NCBI GenBank assembly: GCA_031429035.1
Contig: JANOYU010000061.1
Location: 1 to 64,000 of the forward strand
Direction of reading: 5' to 3'
Length of the DNA: 64,000 bases
Origin: Methylotenera_A sp031429035
GTDB lineage: Bacteria > Pseudomonadota > Gammaproteobacteria > Burkholderiales > Methylophilaceae
Shown one piece after another: positions 51,833-59,910 of this stretch. The stretch's first letter is position 1, and the number at the start of each line of letters is the position of its first letter. The notes below the pieces were generated by a model. The model searched no databases, had not been told where the DNA came from, and saw nothing but the letters and a program-made list of their open reading frames with translations. A program made the translations under genes and the position numbers.

Positions 51833-53377
51833 ATGACTATCACTCCCGTAATTTTGTTAATTTTAGATGGCTTTGGCCACAATCCTAACACTCAGGATAA
51901 CGCCATTGCGCAAGCGCGCACGCCAAATTTAGATGCGTTAAAACGTGATTTTCCCAACACGCTCATTAACGCATCTGAGCATTATGTGGGCCTGCCCGAT
52001 GGTCAAATGGGTAACTCAGAAGTTGGGCATCTTAATATTGGTGCGGGTCGCATCGTGTTTCAAGATTTTGAGCGCATTAATAATGCAATCGCCAATGGCG
52101 AGTTTTTTAAACATGCCGCATTAATAAAAACCTTACAAAATTTAAAAACCAATAATAAAGCACTGCATATTTTTGGTTTGCTGTCTGACGGTGGCGTACA
52201 TAGCCATATTGACCATATTCTGACCATGCTGGATATGGCTGCAAAAAATGGCCTAAGCAAAATTTACATTCACGCTTTTTTAGATGGTCGCGATACTCCA
52301 CCAATTAGCGCTGTGCCTTATTTGGCCGCGCTGGAAGATAAAATGAAAGCACTTGGCGTGGGCAAAATTGCATCCGTTTCTGGCCGTTTTTATAGCATGG
52401 ATAGAGACAAACGCTGGGAACGCGTTGCGCCTGCTTACCGCATGATTATTGATGGCGAGGCTGAGTTTGTTGAAGCCACCGCCAGTGAAGCTTTGCACAA
52501 CGCCTATGCACGCAAAGAAACTGATGAATTTGTTAAGTGCACCGTCATTCGCAAAGCAAATGAGGCGCCGATTCGCTTAGAAGATAATGATGCCGTTGTT
52601 TACATGAATTTTAGAAGCGATCGCGCACGGCAACTAACCGATGCGATTTTAAACGAAAAATTTGATGGCTTTGTGCGCAGCCGCGTGCCGAAATTATCGG
52701 CTTATTTTACGCTGACACAACATGATGCAAACCAGCTAAAAGCCACGCCGATATTCGCTGCCACGTCAGTGCCCAACACTTTTGGCGAATATATTTCAGC
52801 ACTTGGCTTAACGCAATTACGTATTGCAGAAACTGAAAAATATCCGCATGTGACTTTCTTTTTTAATGGTGGCATTGAGGCCGTTTTTAAAGGCGAAGAC
52901 CGGATTATGGTGCCTTCGCCCAAAGTGGCCACTTACGATTTACAGCCAGAGATGAGTGCGCCTGAAATGACGGATAAATTGGTTGCAGCCATTACGAGTA
53001 AAACTTATCACGCAATTATTTGTAACTACGCAAATGGCGACATGGTAGGGCATACGGGCAATATCCATGCGGCTATCGAGGCAATAGAAACACTGGATAC
53101 CTGCGTTGGTCGCGTAGTTGCTGCGGCGCAAAGCGTTGGCGCAGAGGTGATTATCACCGCCGACCACGGCAATGCCGAGCAGATGCACGACCACCAAGCC
53201 AACCAAGCACACACACAACATACCACCAACTTGGTTCCGTTTATTTACGTGGGACGTAAGGCCAAGGTAGCTAGCACTGGCGCGCTTTCTGACCTTGCGC
53301 CAAGTTTGCTGGCCATGATGGGCGTGCCACAACCACGCGAGATGACAGGTAAAAACCTGATTACATTTGCGGCTTAA
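51833..53377 (+). CDS. gpmI: Phosphoglycerate mutase, cofactor-independent
   Basis: Interconverts 3- and 2-phosphoglycerate with two metal ions. A 514-residue alkaline-phosphatase-fold enzyme: LLILDGFGHN at the start, the catalytic Ser62 in GQMGNSEVGH, HAFLDGRDTPP, and the metal site TADHGNAEQM. The stretch GHTGNIHAAIEAIE (about 405-418) is encoded over the exact repeat core CAATATCCATGCGGCT (53059-53074). It precedes the EnvC-like gene by 7 bases. Confidence 0.97.
   Translation: MTITPVILLILDGFGHNPNTQDNAIAQARTPNLDALKRDFPNTLINASEHYVGLPDGQMGNSEVGHLNIGAGRIVFQDFERINNAIANGEFFKHAALIKTLQNLKTNNKALHIFGLLSDGGVHSHIDHILTMLDMAAKNGLSKIYIHAFLDGRDTPPISAVPYLAALEDKMKALGVGKIASVSGRFYSMDRDKRWERVAPAYRMIIDGEAEFVEATASEALHNAYARKETDEFVKCTVIRKANEAPIRLEDNDAVVYMNFRSDRARQLTDAILNEKFDGFVRSRVPKLSAYFTLTQHDANQLKATPIFAATSVPNTFGEYISALGLTQLRIAETEKYPHVTFFFNGGIEAVFKGEDRIMVPSPKVATYDLQPEMSAPEMTDKLVAAITSKTYHAIICNYANGDMVGHTGNIHAAIEAIETLDTCVGRVVAAAQSVGAEVIITADHGNAEQMHDHQANQAHTQHTTNLVPFIYVGRKAKVASTGALSDLAPSLLAMMGVPQPREMTGKNLITFAA
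53059..53074 (-). repeat. Exact repeat core inside gpmI
   Basis: CAATATCCATGCGGCT has all 16 bases in agreement with the core of the intergenic hairpin copies, without hairpin arms. It is read in frame as NIHAA. Confidence 0.6.
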
Positions 53378-53384
53378 CCATTAA

Positions 53385-54629
53385 ATGCTTAACCAGCACA
53401 TGCGCCAATGGCTATTTATTTTATGTTTGTGCACTTTTAGCGCAAGCAGTTTTGCTGCAAAAAAAATTGACGTAGCTAAAGAGGACCTTAGCGACTTACA
53501 CGAGAAAATTGATGCGCTAAAAAGAGAGTTGGACAACAACCAAAGTGCACATAAAGATGCAACAGATGCACTTAAAGACAGCGAAACAGCCATTAGCGGC
53601 GCTAATAAAAAACTGCGCGAGATTAATCAAAAACAAAATAAAAATAAAAATACGCTCAGTACGCTTAAAAAACAATCATTTAGCATTAACGAAAGCCTAG
53701 GCGAGCAGCAAAAACGCTTAAGCAGCTTATTGCGCCAGCAATATATGCATGGCGACCAAAGCTACACGCAACTTATTTTGCAAAATAAAAACCCCAGTGA
53801 GATCGCGCGTGATGTGAAATATTTTAGTTATATTGCCAAACAGCACGCCAAAGTGATTGATGACATGCAAGGTAATTTATTAAAAGTAAAGCAATTAAAC
53901 AGCCAAACTAGCCAAGCGCTAAAACAAGTGGCCGAACTAAAAGCCAAGCAAGAAGCCGAAAAGCTAGCATTACAGCAACAACAAAAAGAGAAGTCAAAAG
54001 TAGTTAAAACGCTTTCTAAACAAATAGTTGCGCAACGTAATGAAATTGATAAACTTAAACGCGATGAAAAAAGTTTATCTAACTTGGTTGAGCGTTTGGC
54101 TAAGATTATCCCCAAAAAGATTAAAAAATCGTCCAAGAAAAAGCCCAACAAAGCCAGTGATGATGGCAACGAAAAGCCCAACGAAGTGCTGGCAAAAAAT
54201 GAAGATACGCCTAGCGATGCTTACGCTGGCAGCAATTTTTCTGCGCTTAAAGGCAAACTGCGCTTACCTGTGCGTGGCGAGTTAGTTAATCGCTATGGTG
54301 CAGCTCGCTCGGATACTGGTGTATCGTGGAAAGGCCTATTTATAAGGGCTGCAGAGGGTAGTGATGTGAAATCGGTGGCTGATGGCCGCGTGGTATTTGC
54401 CGATTGGATGCGTGGCTTTGGCAACCTCATTATCGTCGACCATGGCAGCGGTTATATGAGTTTATATGGCAATAACCAAGCCGTGTTGAAAAATGTGGGC
54501 GAAGAAGTGACGGCAGGCGATGCGATTGCCGCTGTGGGCAACAGCGGTGGCAACGAAAGTAACGGTTTATATTATGAATTGCGCAAAAACTCCGCGCCTT
54601 TTGACCCACTCAGTTGGAGCGTGCATTAA
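53385..54629 (+). CDS. EnvC-like murein hydrolase activator (degenerate M23 domain)
   Basis: A 414-residue exported protein: signal peptide (about 1-24, ending SSFAA), a very long coiled coil (about 30-235; Lys, Gln, Leu, Asp rich), a Lys-rich linker, and a C-terminal LytM/M23-like domain (about 285-410) with VNRYGAARSDTGVSWKGLFI and LYGNNQAVLKNVGEEVTAGD. The zinc-binding His/Asp of active M23 peptidases is missing (GLFIRAAEG in place of GxDxxxxxG, LYYELRKN in place of HxH). So like E. coli EnvC it should activate amidases at division rather than cut. It sits directly after gpmI, the order seen in E. coli. Confidence 0.93.
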   Translation: MLNQHMRQWLFILCLCTFSASSFAAKKIDVAKEDLSDLHEKIDALKRELDNNQSAHKDATDALKDSETAISGANKKLREINQKQNKNKNTLSTLKKQSFSINESLGEQQKRLSSLLRQQYMHGDQSYTQLILQNKNPSEIARDVKYFSYIAKQHAKVIDDMQGNLLKVKQLNSQTSQALKQVAELKAKQEAEKLALQQQQKEKSKVVKTLSKQIVAQRNEIDKLKRDEKSLSNLVERLAKIIPKKIKKSSKKKPNKASDDGNEKPNEVLAKNEDTPSDAYAGSNFSALKGKLRLPVRGELVNRYGAARSDTGVSWKGLFIRAAEGSDVKSVADGRVVFADWMRGFGNLIIVDHGSGYMSLYGNNQAVLKNVGEEVTAGDAIAAVGNSGGNESNGLYYELRKNSAPFDPLSWSVH

Positions 54630-54691
54630 GTTTTATAGTTAATTTATTGCTTATTTATTTTTGCTTTAGCAATTAAGAAACTACCAATTAA

Positions 54692-54716
54692 AAAGCACCC
54701 AAGTGGGTGCTTTTTT
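54692..54716. terminator. Bidirectional Rho-independent terminator
   Basis: AAAGCACCC / GGGTGC stem around AAGT, followed by six T on the plus strand and A's on the other side. It lies between the EnvC-like gene and the convergent Ala/Pro-rich lipoprotein gene. Confidence 0.92.
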
Positions 54717-54735
54717 GTTAATGCCAATCAGTTAA

Positions 54736-55086
54736 TTACTTAGCGGCTTCTGGCGCAGCTGGAGCGGCTTCAACAGGTGCAGCTTCTGTCGCGGCAGCAG
54801 GTGCTTCACCAGGAATAACTGGCATAGGTGTGCCGGCCATGGCTTCTGCGTTAATTTTATCTTGCTCTTCTTTGGTGCGGGTAACGCCTGGCACTAATTC
54901 TTCAGCTGATGGTGTGTAACCGCCCACTGCAGCTTCTGGCGCGGGTGCTGGTGCGGCGGCTGGTGCAGTTTCGGCCGCAGGAGCCGTTTCTGGCGCTGGT
55001 GTTTCTGCTGGCTTTTCGCCACAAGCCGATAACAATAGTGCAGCTAATAATGCTGGAGTTGCTAACAAAACGTTTAAATTTTTCAT
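54736..55086 (-). CDS. Ala/Pro/Glu-rich lipoprotein of unknown function
   Basis: A 116-residue lipoprotein with lipobox LSAC (Cys about 22), then a PAETPAPETAPAAETAPAAA-type low-complexity stretch, a short ordered part GYTPSAEELVPGVTRTKEEQDKINAEAM, and an Ala/Pro/Glu-rich tail. Probably a disordered outer-membrane or periplasmic spacer. Upstream the ATG has TAAAGGAAATAAT-type ribosome site. No family recognised. Confidence 0.78.
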   Translation of the reverse strand: MKNLNVLLATPALLAALLLSACGEKPAETPAPETAPAAETAPAAAPAPAPEAAVGGYTPSAEELVPGVTRTKEEQDKINAEAMAGTPMPVIPGEAPAAATEAAPVEAAPAAPEAAK

Positions 55087-55223
55087 ATTATTTCCTTTAA
55101 GTTTTAATGTGACTATGACAAGTTAAACCTGAATAAAGTTTAATGCTAAGCTTTAACGAAGCAAATCTTGCGCCAAACTACAATTGGGGATTGCCTATGC
55201 GAATTTAAAGGGCTAAGTAAAAA

Positions 55224-55595
55224 TTAATTAATAATACTTGCCGAAATAAGTTTGCCTTTGGCATAAGCCTCTGTTTCATATGGGCTGTTGCGATAACCCT
55301 TGCGGCACGACCAAACATAACGCCACAGCGTCATACCATGCAAAAACTGCGACACATGCGTTAATTCATGCCCAAGCAACTCTATGCCACGCTGAGTATT
55401 TGGTTGATACGCGCCTGCGCGCAAATATATGCAATTTCCCAGTACCACTGCGCCCATATCGCTCCGCAGCCAAAATGGTACATGTCCATCCACAATACGT
55501 GCACGCTCAAGCACAATGTAGGCAAAAAATGGCTTAAAAATAGTGCGCTCTTGCACTGTTAATGGGCGACCAGCATCAAAAATAAAGCTTAACAT
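55224..55595 (-). CDS. DUF4157-like small putative zinc peptidase-fold protein
   Basis: A 123-residue protein with RPLTVQERTIFKPFF at the start, and HELTHVSQFLHG (HExxH zinc motif, about 76-80) followed by a Glu in YETEAY. This is the DUF4157 pattern, which in other bacteria is often a part of toxin-like larger proteins; here it stands alone and is short. It lies 6 bases downstream of yjbQ in the same direction. Whether it is proteolytic is unknown. Confidence 0.78.
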   Translation of the reverse strand: MLSFIFDAGRPLTVQERTIFKPFFAYIVLERARIVDGHVPFWLRSDMGAVVLGNCIYLRAGAYQPNTQRGIELLGHELTHVSQFLHGMTLWRYVWSCRKGYRNSPYETEAYAKGKLISASIIN

Positions 55596-55601
55596 CTAGG
55601 C

Positions 55602-56021
55602 TTATTCACCCATCACATGCAGCAACACGCGTCGCGTCATGGCATCAAACCGATGCTCGAACATAAAAATACCTTGCCACTGCCCTAGCGCGACTTTACT
55701 TTCAATAATCGGAATTGATAAACTGGTTTGCGTGAGCGCGCTACGCACATGCGCAGGCATATCATCACTGCCTTCGGTGGTGTGAATAAACAAGCTGTCG
55801 CCATCGGGCACCAAGCGGTTAAAAAAGGCTTCCATATCTACCAACACATCACTGTCGTAGTTCTCGTTAATCAGCAAACTGGCCGATGTGTGCTGAATAT
55901 ATAGCGTAAGCAAACCTGTGCTCAAACCCAATGAATTCGTCCATGTCAGCACTTGTGGCGTAATGTCATACAGCTTGCGGCCGTGCGCATTTATGCTAAT
56001 TTGCTTTGTGAATTGCTGCAT
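55602..56021 (-). CDS. YjbQ family protein
   Basis: A 139-residue protein of the UPF0047/YjbQ family: GLLTLYIQHTSASLLINEN and the C-terminal LGQWQGIFMFEHRFDAMTRRV. The E. coli member has weak thiamin phosphate synthase activity in genetic tests. It would be co-transcribed with the small peptidase-fold gene downstream. Confidence 0.92.
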   Translation of the reverse strand: MQQFTKQISINAHGRKLYDITPQVLTWTNSLGLSTGLLTLYIQHTSASLLINENYDSDVLVDMEAFFNRLVPDGDSLFIHTTEGSDDMPAHVRSALTQTSLSIPIIESKVALGQWQGIFMFEHRFDAMTRRVLLHVMGE

Positions 56022-56128
56022 AACTATCCTTAATATTTAACCCTTATTATCGTTAGTTTTTAGCATCTGCTCAAGTTGCATTTTTTGGCGCATAATTTAC
56101 TATTACTGCGCAAGTATGGAGCTTTTAA

Positions 56129-56632
56129 ATGACAATTAATGCCGAATTAGATTTGTCTTTTACACGTATTGTTGATGTGCCGCGTGAAAAAATATGGGCA
56201 GCATGGACAACGCCAGAAAAACTTTTGCCGTGGTTTTGCCCGCTGCCGTGGATAACGGTGGAGTGCGAAATTGATTTGCACCCTGGCGGCAAATTTTATA
56301 CGGTGATGCAATCACCCGAAGGGCAGCGGTTTCCAAATGTAGGTTGTTATTTAGAAATTATTGAAAACCAAAAACTCAGCTGGACCAACGCGTTGGAACC
56401 TGGTTATCGCCCCGTTAATCCACCACAAGCCAGCCCAGGCCATGAATGTGCGGAGTTTTTAATGACGGCATCGATTATCTTGGAAACCGTTGCTGGCGGT
56501 ACAAAATACACTGCGCTAGTGAAGCATGCCAATAAACAAGCCCGCACTAAACACGAACAAATGGGCTTTAAAGAGGGTTGGGGCGCATGTCTTGACCAGC
56601 TGGTTGCAATCATTAAAAAAGGCGTCAACTAA
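56129..56632 (+). CDS. SRPBCC family protein (AHSA1-like)
   Basis: A 167-residue helix-grip protein: DLSFTRIVDVPREKIWAAWT at the start, PEKLLPWFCPLPWITVECEIDLHPGGKF, and the C-terminal QMGFKEGWGACLDQL helix. The AHSA1 group includes proteins with a range of hydrophobic ligands; the ligand here is unknown. Stands alone, with a hairpin repeat just after its stop. Confidence 0.9.
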   Translation: MTINAELDLSFTRIVDVPREKIWAAWTTPEKLLPWFCPLPWITVECEIDLHPGGKFYTVMQSPEGQRFPNVGCYLEIIENQKLSWTNALEPGYRPVNPPQASPGHECAEFLMTASIILETVAGGTKYTALVKHANKQARTKHEQMGFKEGWGACLDQLVAIIKKGVN

Positions 56633-56642
56633 AATATATATG

Positions 56643-56681
56643 ATGCCCTGCAAGCCAATATCCATGCGGTCTGTAGGGCAT
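56643..56681 (-). repeat. 39-bp hairpin repeat
   Basis: ATGCCCTGCAAGCC, then AATATCCATGC, then GGTCTGTAGGGCAT. The core is in the minus-strand orientation. It lies 10 bases after the SRPBCC stop. Confidence 0.9.
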
Positions 56682-56765
56682 CAATAATTAAGGTATTTGG
56701 TTATAGTTAAATTGGCGCAGTCTAATTTGGTGTAAAATACCTGTCTAATCAAAGCTAACCGCCCT

Positions 56766-58394
56766 ATGAAAATTCTCACTGCACAAAATCGCAACATCAT
56801 TTTAGTTACCTTATTTATTATGATAACGGGTAACTTTGCGCTATGCCGCCGATTGTTAGAAATCTACCCATTAAACGCCGCAAATTTCACGTTTTTATTG
56901 TCACTTTTCTCATTTTTTGCCATTACCACCACTATGTTTTTTTTGGCAATTTGCCACGGTAAATGGGCGCGCTGGTTAATAGCACTATTTGTATTTGTGG
57001 CTGCGCAAGCGGCTTATTACATGGATCAATTTGGGGTAATTGTAGATACCGAAATGATAGACACCATGTTGCAAACCAATGCGCGCGAGTTTGCAGGGCT
57101 TATCAGCACTAATTTAGTCATGCGCACTTTATTGCTTGGTATTTTGCCTGCTTGGCTAATCATTAAATATTGGCCTGCAATACTTGATTTTAAAACCGAA
57201 TTAAAATCTAAAGGCAAACTATTGCTCATTTTATTGGTGTTAATGGTTGCTGTAGTTGCGCCATTTACAGCAGGTTACGCATCGTTTATTCGAGAGCATA
57301 AAATAACCCGCATGTATGCAAACCCCACTTTTTTTAGCTATTCTGCTATTAAATACATCACGCTAAAATTAAGCTCTAAAACAGTACCCGCTTTCACCCA
57401 AACCTCTGCAGATTCTGTAATAGATAGCCAGCCTAACCACGAGCGCGAATTGATTATTATGGTGGTGGGGGAAACCGCACGTGCCGATCGATTTTCACTG
57501 AATGGCTATAAACGCGAAACTAACCCTGAGCTTAAAAAACAATCAGTTATTAGTTTTAGTAATGTCGCCTCATGCGGCACATCGACATCTATCTCAGTAC
57601 CTTGCATGTTTTCTGTACTTACAAGAAAAGAGTTTAATAAAGAAAAAGCTTTATAAATGGAAAACGCTTTAGATGTGCTGGCCAGAAGCGGCGTAGAGGT
57701 GTTGTGGCGCGATAATAATTCTGACTCCAAAGGTGTTGCATTAAGAGTGCAGTATGAAAACTTTCAAAGTCCTACTCTCAACAAATCGTGCGAAGAAGAG
57801 TGCCGCGATATTGGCATGCTGGGTGGGCTAGATAAATATATTGCATCTAAAAAAGATAAAGATATTTTGATTGTGCTGCACATGATGGGCAACCACGGGC
57901 CAGAATATTACAGAAGATACCCGAAAGCATTCGAGCGCTTTACGCCCATTTGCAAAAGCAGCGATTTACGTGTGTGCTCGCAAGCAGAAATTGATAATGC
58001 TTACGATAACGCTATTTTGTATACCGATTATTTTTTATCGAATGTCATCGAATTTTTAAAAAAATATGACGATAACTATGAAACAGCCATGCTGTATGTA
58101 AGTGACCATGGGGAATCGCTAGGCGAGCACGGTTTTTACTTGCACGCCGCGCCCTATGCCATTGCGCCAAAAGAGCAAACACACGTGCCAGCAATTTTAT
58201 GGTTTGGGCAAAACTTCGACTACAAACTTGATCAAGCAAAGCCGTATCAAGATTACCCTTTAAGCCATGATGATTTATATTGCATACTGCTAACAGGTTT
58301 TGAAGTTGAAACAAAAACTTGCCAAGCCTACAAACAAATATTATTTAGTAATACGCACTTGCAATCGCGCTTAGAAGAACGCATTAAAAAGTAA
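56766..58394 (+). pseudogene. eptA: Phosphoethanolamine transferase (EptA type) interrupted by one in-frame TAA
   Basis: A transferase that would put phosphoethanolamine on lipid A or a similar glycolipid in the inner membrane's outer leaflet. The frame runs from 56766 with five membrane segments (about residues 10-175) into the sulfatase-like domain: GETARADRFSLNGY (metal Glu) and SCGTSTSISVPCMFS (nucleophile Thr). At 57654-57656 a TAA stops it. The next codon is ATG, and the same frame continues with ENALDVLARSGVEVLWRDNN, HMMGNHGPEYY, and SDHGESLGEHG (metal Asp-His). Without the stop the product would be 542 residues, the usual EptA length. Both parts carry catalytic residues, so neither half should work alone. 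It could be a true nonsense mutation, a sequencing error or readthrough. Confidence 0.85.
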
Positions 58395-58398
58395 GCGA

Positions 58399-58971
58399 TT
58401 ACCAGCCGTAAGGATAACCGTAACCTAAGCCCAAACCAAAGCGACTGCCGCGCCAATGGCGGCCTGCAGGGCCTATTGGGATTGGGAAACCGCCATAAAA
58501 GCCGCGCCCATAATAGGCGCCAAAACCTGATCCCCAAAAAGGATCGTAATATTGATTTTGTGCTCGTTCACGCTGCAACTGTTTTTTGGCAGCCATTTTT
58601 TCTTGCTCGCGCTTGTTCATTTCATCGGCAATTATATTTTGCTTGGCTAGCTCGTTACTTTGCTGAATATAATCCAGCACTTTTGCATCGACACCTTTTT
58701 TATTTAAATCAAGCACTTGTGTCGATGTTAGCTCGTAACGCGAGTTGCTATTTTTAATTTTGGCCACTATATCATCGCTACTTTTTCCTGCTTTGCTGTC
58801 AGCCACAATTTCATCCAAACTTACCGTAGCCACTGGCGGCGGAATTAGTTTTGCCAATTCTTCTGGGGTAATTCTTTCTACTTTACCTGATTGCATGCCG
58901 GTGCCAGAACCAGAAGTAGCGCAACCCGCAAGTATAAACAAGGAGAGCATTACAAATATTAAACGTCTCAT
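58399..58971 (-). CDS. Lipoprotein of unknown function with Gly/Tyr-rich C-terminus
   Basis: A 190-residue lipoprotein: lipobox LAGC (Cys about 17), a folded part (about 33-110) with LDEIVADSKAGKSSDDIVAKI and LTSTQVLDLNKKGVDAKVLDYI, a charged helix rich in Glu/Lys/Arg, then a tail made of Gly, Tyr, Phe and Pro (YYGRGFYGGFPIPIG, LGLGYGYPYGW). The tail may be disordered and sticky. No family recognised. It lies convergent with the eptA remnant, 4 bases from its end, and its start overlaps the lytic transglycosylase stop (ATGA). Confidence 0.78.
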   Translation of the reverse strand: MRRLIFVMLSLFILAGCATSGSGTGMQSGKVERITPEELAKLIPPPVATVSLDEIVADSKAGKSSDDIVAKIKNSNSRYELTSTQVLDLNKKGVDAKVLDYIQQSNELAKQNIIADEMNKREQEKMAAKKQLQRERAQNQYYDPFWGSGFGAYYGRGFYGGFPIPIGPAGRHWRGSRFGLGLGYGYPYGW

Positions 58972-59903
58972 TTTGAACTCACTTTCTTTAAAGCAGGCGA
59001 TGCGCCTGTAATGCTAGCATCAAAATCATGGCGCTTGGTTTGGTATAAGGCCATCACTTTTTTAACATAGCCGCGCGTTTCTTTATATGGTGGTATGCCC
59101 TTATACTTGTCAACAGCGCCCTCACCCGCATTGTAGGCGGCCACAGCTAATGTGACATCACCACGAAAATACGACAGCAACCAGCGCAAATACGCAACCC
59201 CACCTTTAATATTTTGGCTAGCGTTGTAAGCGTTTTTTACATTAAATCGGTCGGCTGTGGCAGGTATCAGTTGCATCAAACCATGCGCATCGGCGTTAGA
59301 TTTTGCGTTAATCTTAAAGTTAGATTCAGCGGTAATAATTGATAACACCAATTTGGCATCGACTTTGTACCAATCAGCAATAGTGCCAACCAAATCAAGC
59401 ACCCAGCGCTTATTTTTAGGCAACTTAGCCACGTAATCATCAATGCCTTGTGCGCCTTTAAAATCGTTAAACGCTAGCACTGGTGGGCGCTCTGGGGCAA
59501 CTGCCTCTAACACGCACAGCGGCGTATCGTTAGTTTTAATCTCAATAGTTTCTAACATTTTTTGCGCTTCATAATGGCCATGGGTAGACGCTATACCAAA
59601 TAAATTGGCGGCATAATCGCGGTTAGCTGGCACACCACGGCCAAATGCATACAACATGCCTAGCCTGTACACGCCTTCTGCGCTGCCATAGCGCGCCGCC
59701 TCGCAATACAAATTGGCAGCTTGCCATGCCGAGTCACTACTTTTTTCATCTGAGACTAAAATGCTAGCGCGCTCGAGTAAATCTTTAATAATCGGCGGTT
59801 CATTATCAAAAATCTCCAACTCGGTTTGGCTATAGGCATAGCTAAATTGGCTTGCAAAAACTAAGCCAACCATTAAAAAACACCGTGTTAGATGACGATA
59901 CAA
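58968..59903 (-). CDS. Lytic transglycosylase with Sel1-like repeats
   Basis: A 311-residue exported enzyme: signal peptide (about 1-24), a Sel1-type helical repeat part (about 60-115; EGVYRLGMLYAFGRGVPANR), and a C-terminal SLT domain (about 170-290) with the catalytic Glu in SIITAESNFKINAKS, GLMQLIPATADRF and AAYNAGEGAVDKY. It cuts peptidoglycan between MurNAc and GlcNAc to give 1,6-anhydro ends. It is coupled to the downstream lipoprotein (ATGA) and lies 7 bases after clpB. Confidence 0.93.
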   Translation of the reverse strand: MYRHLTRCFLMVGLVFASQFSYAYSQTELEIFDNEPPIIKDLLERASILVSDEKSSDSAWQAANLYCEAARYGSAEGVYRLGMLYAFGRGVPANRDYAANLFGIASTHGHYEAQKMLETIEIKTNDTPLCVLEAVAPERPPVLAFNDFKGAQGIDDYVAKLPKNKRWVLDLVGTIADWYKVDAKLVLSIITAESNFKINAKSNADAHGLMQLIPATADRFNVKNAYNASQNIKGGVAYLRWLLSYFRGDVTLAVAAYNAGEGAVDKYKGIPPYKETRGYVKKVMALYQTKRHDFDASITGASPALKKVSSK

Positions 59904-59910
59904 ATTTGCT

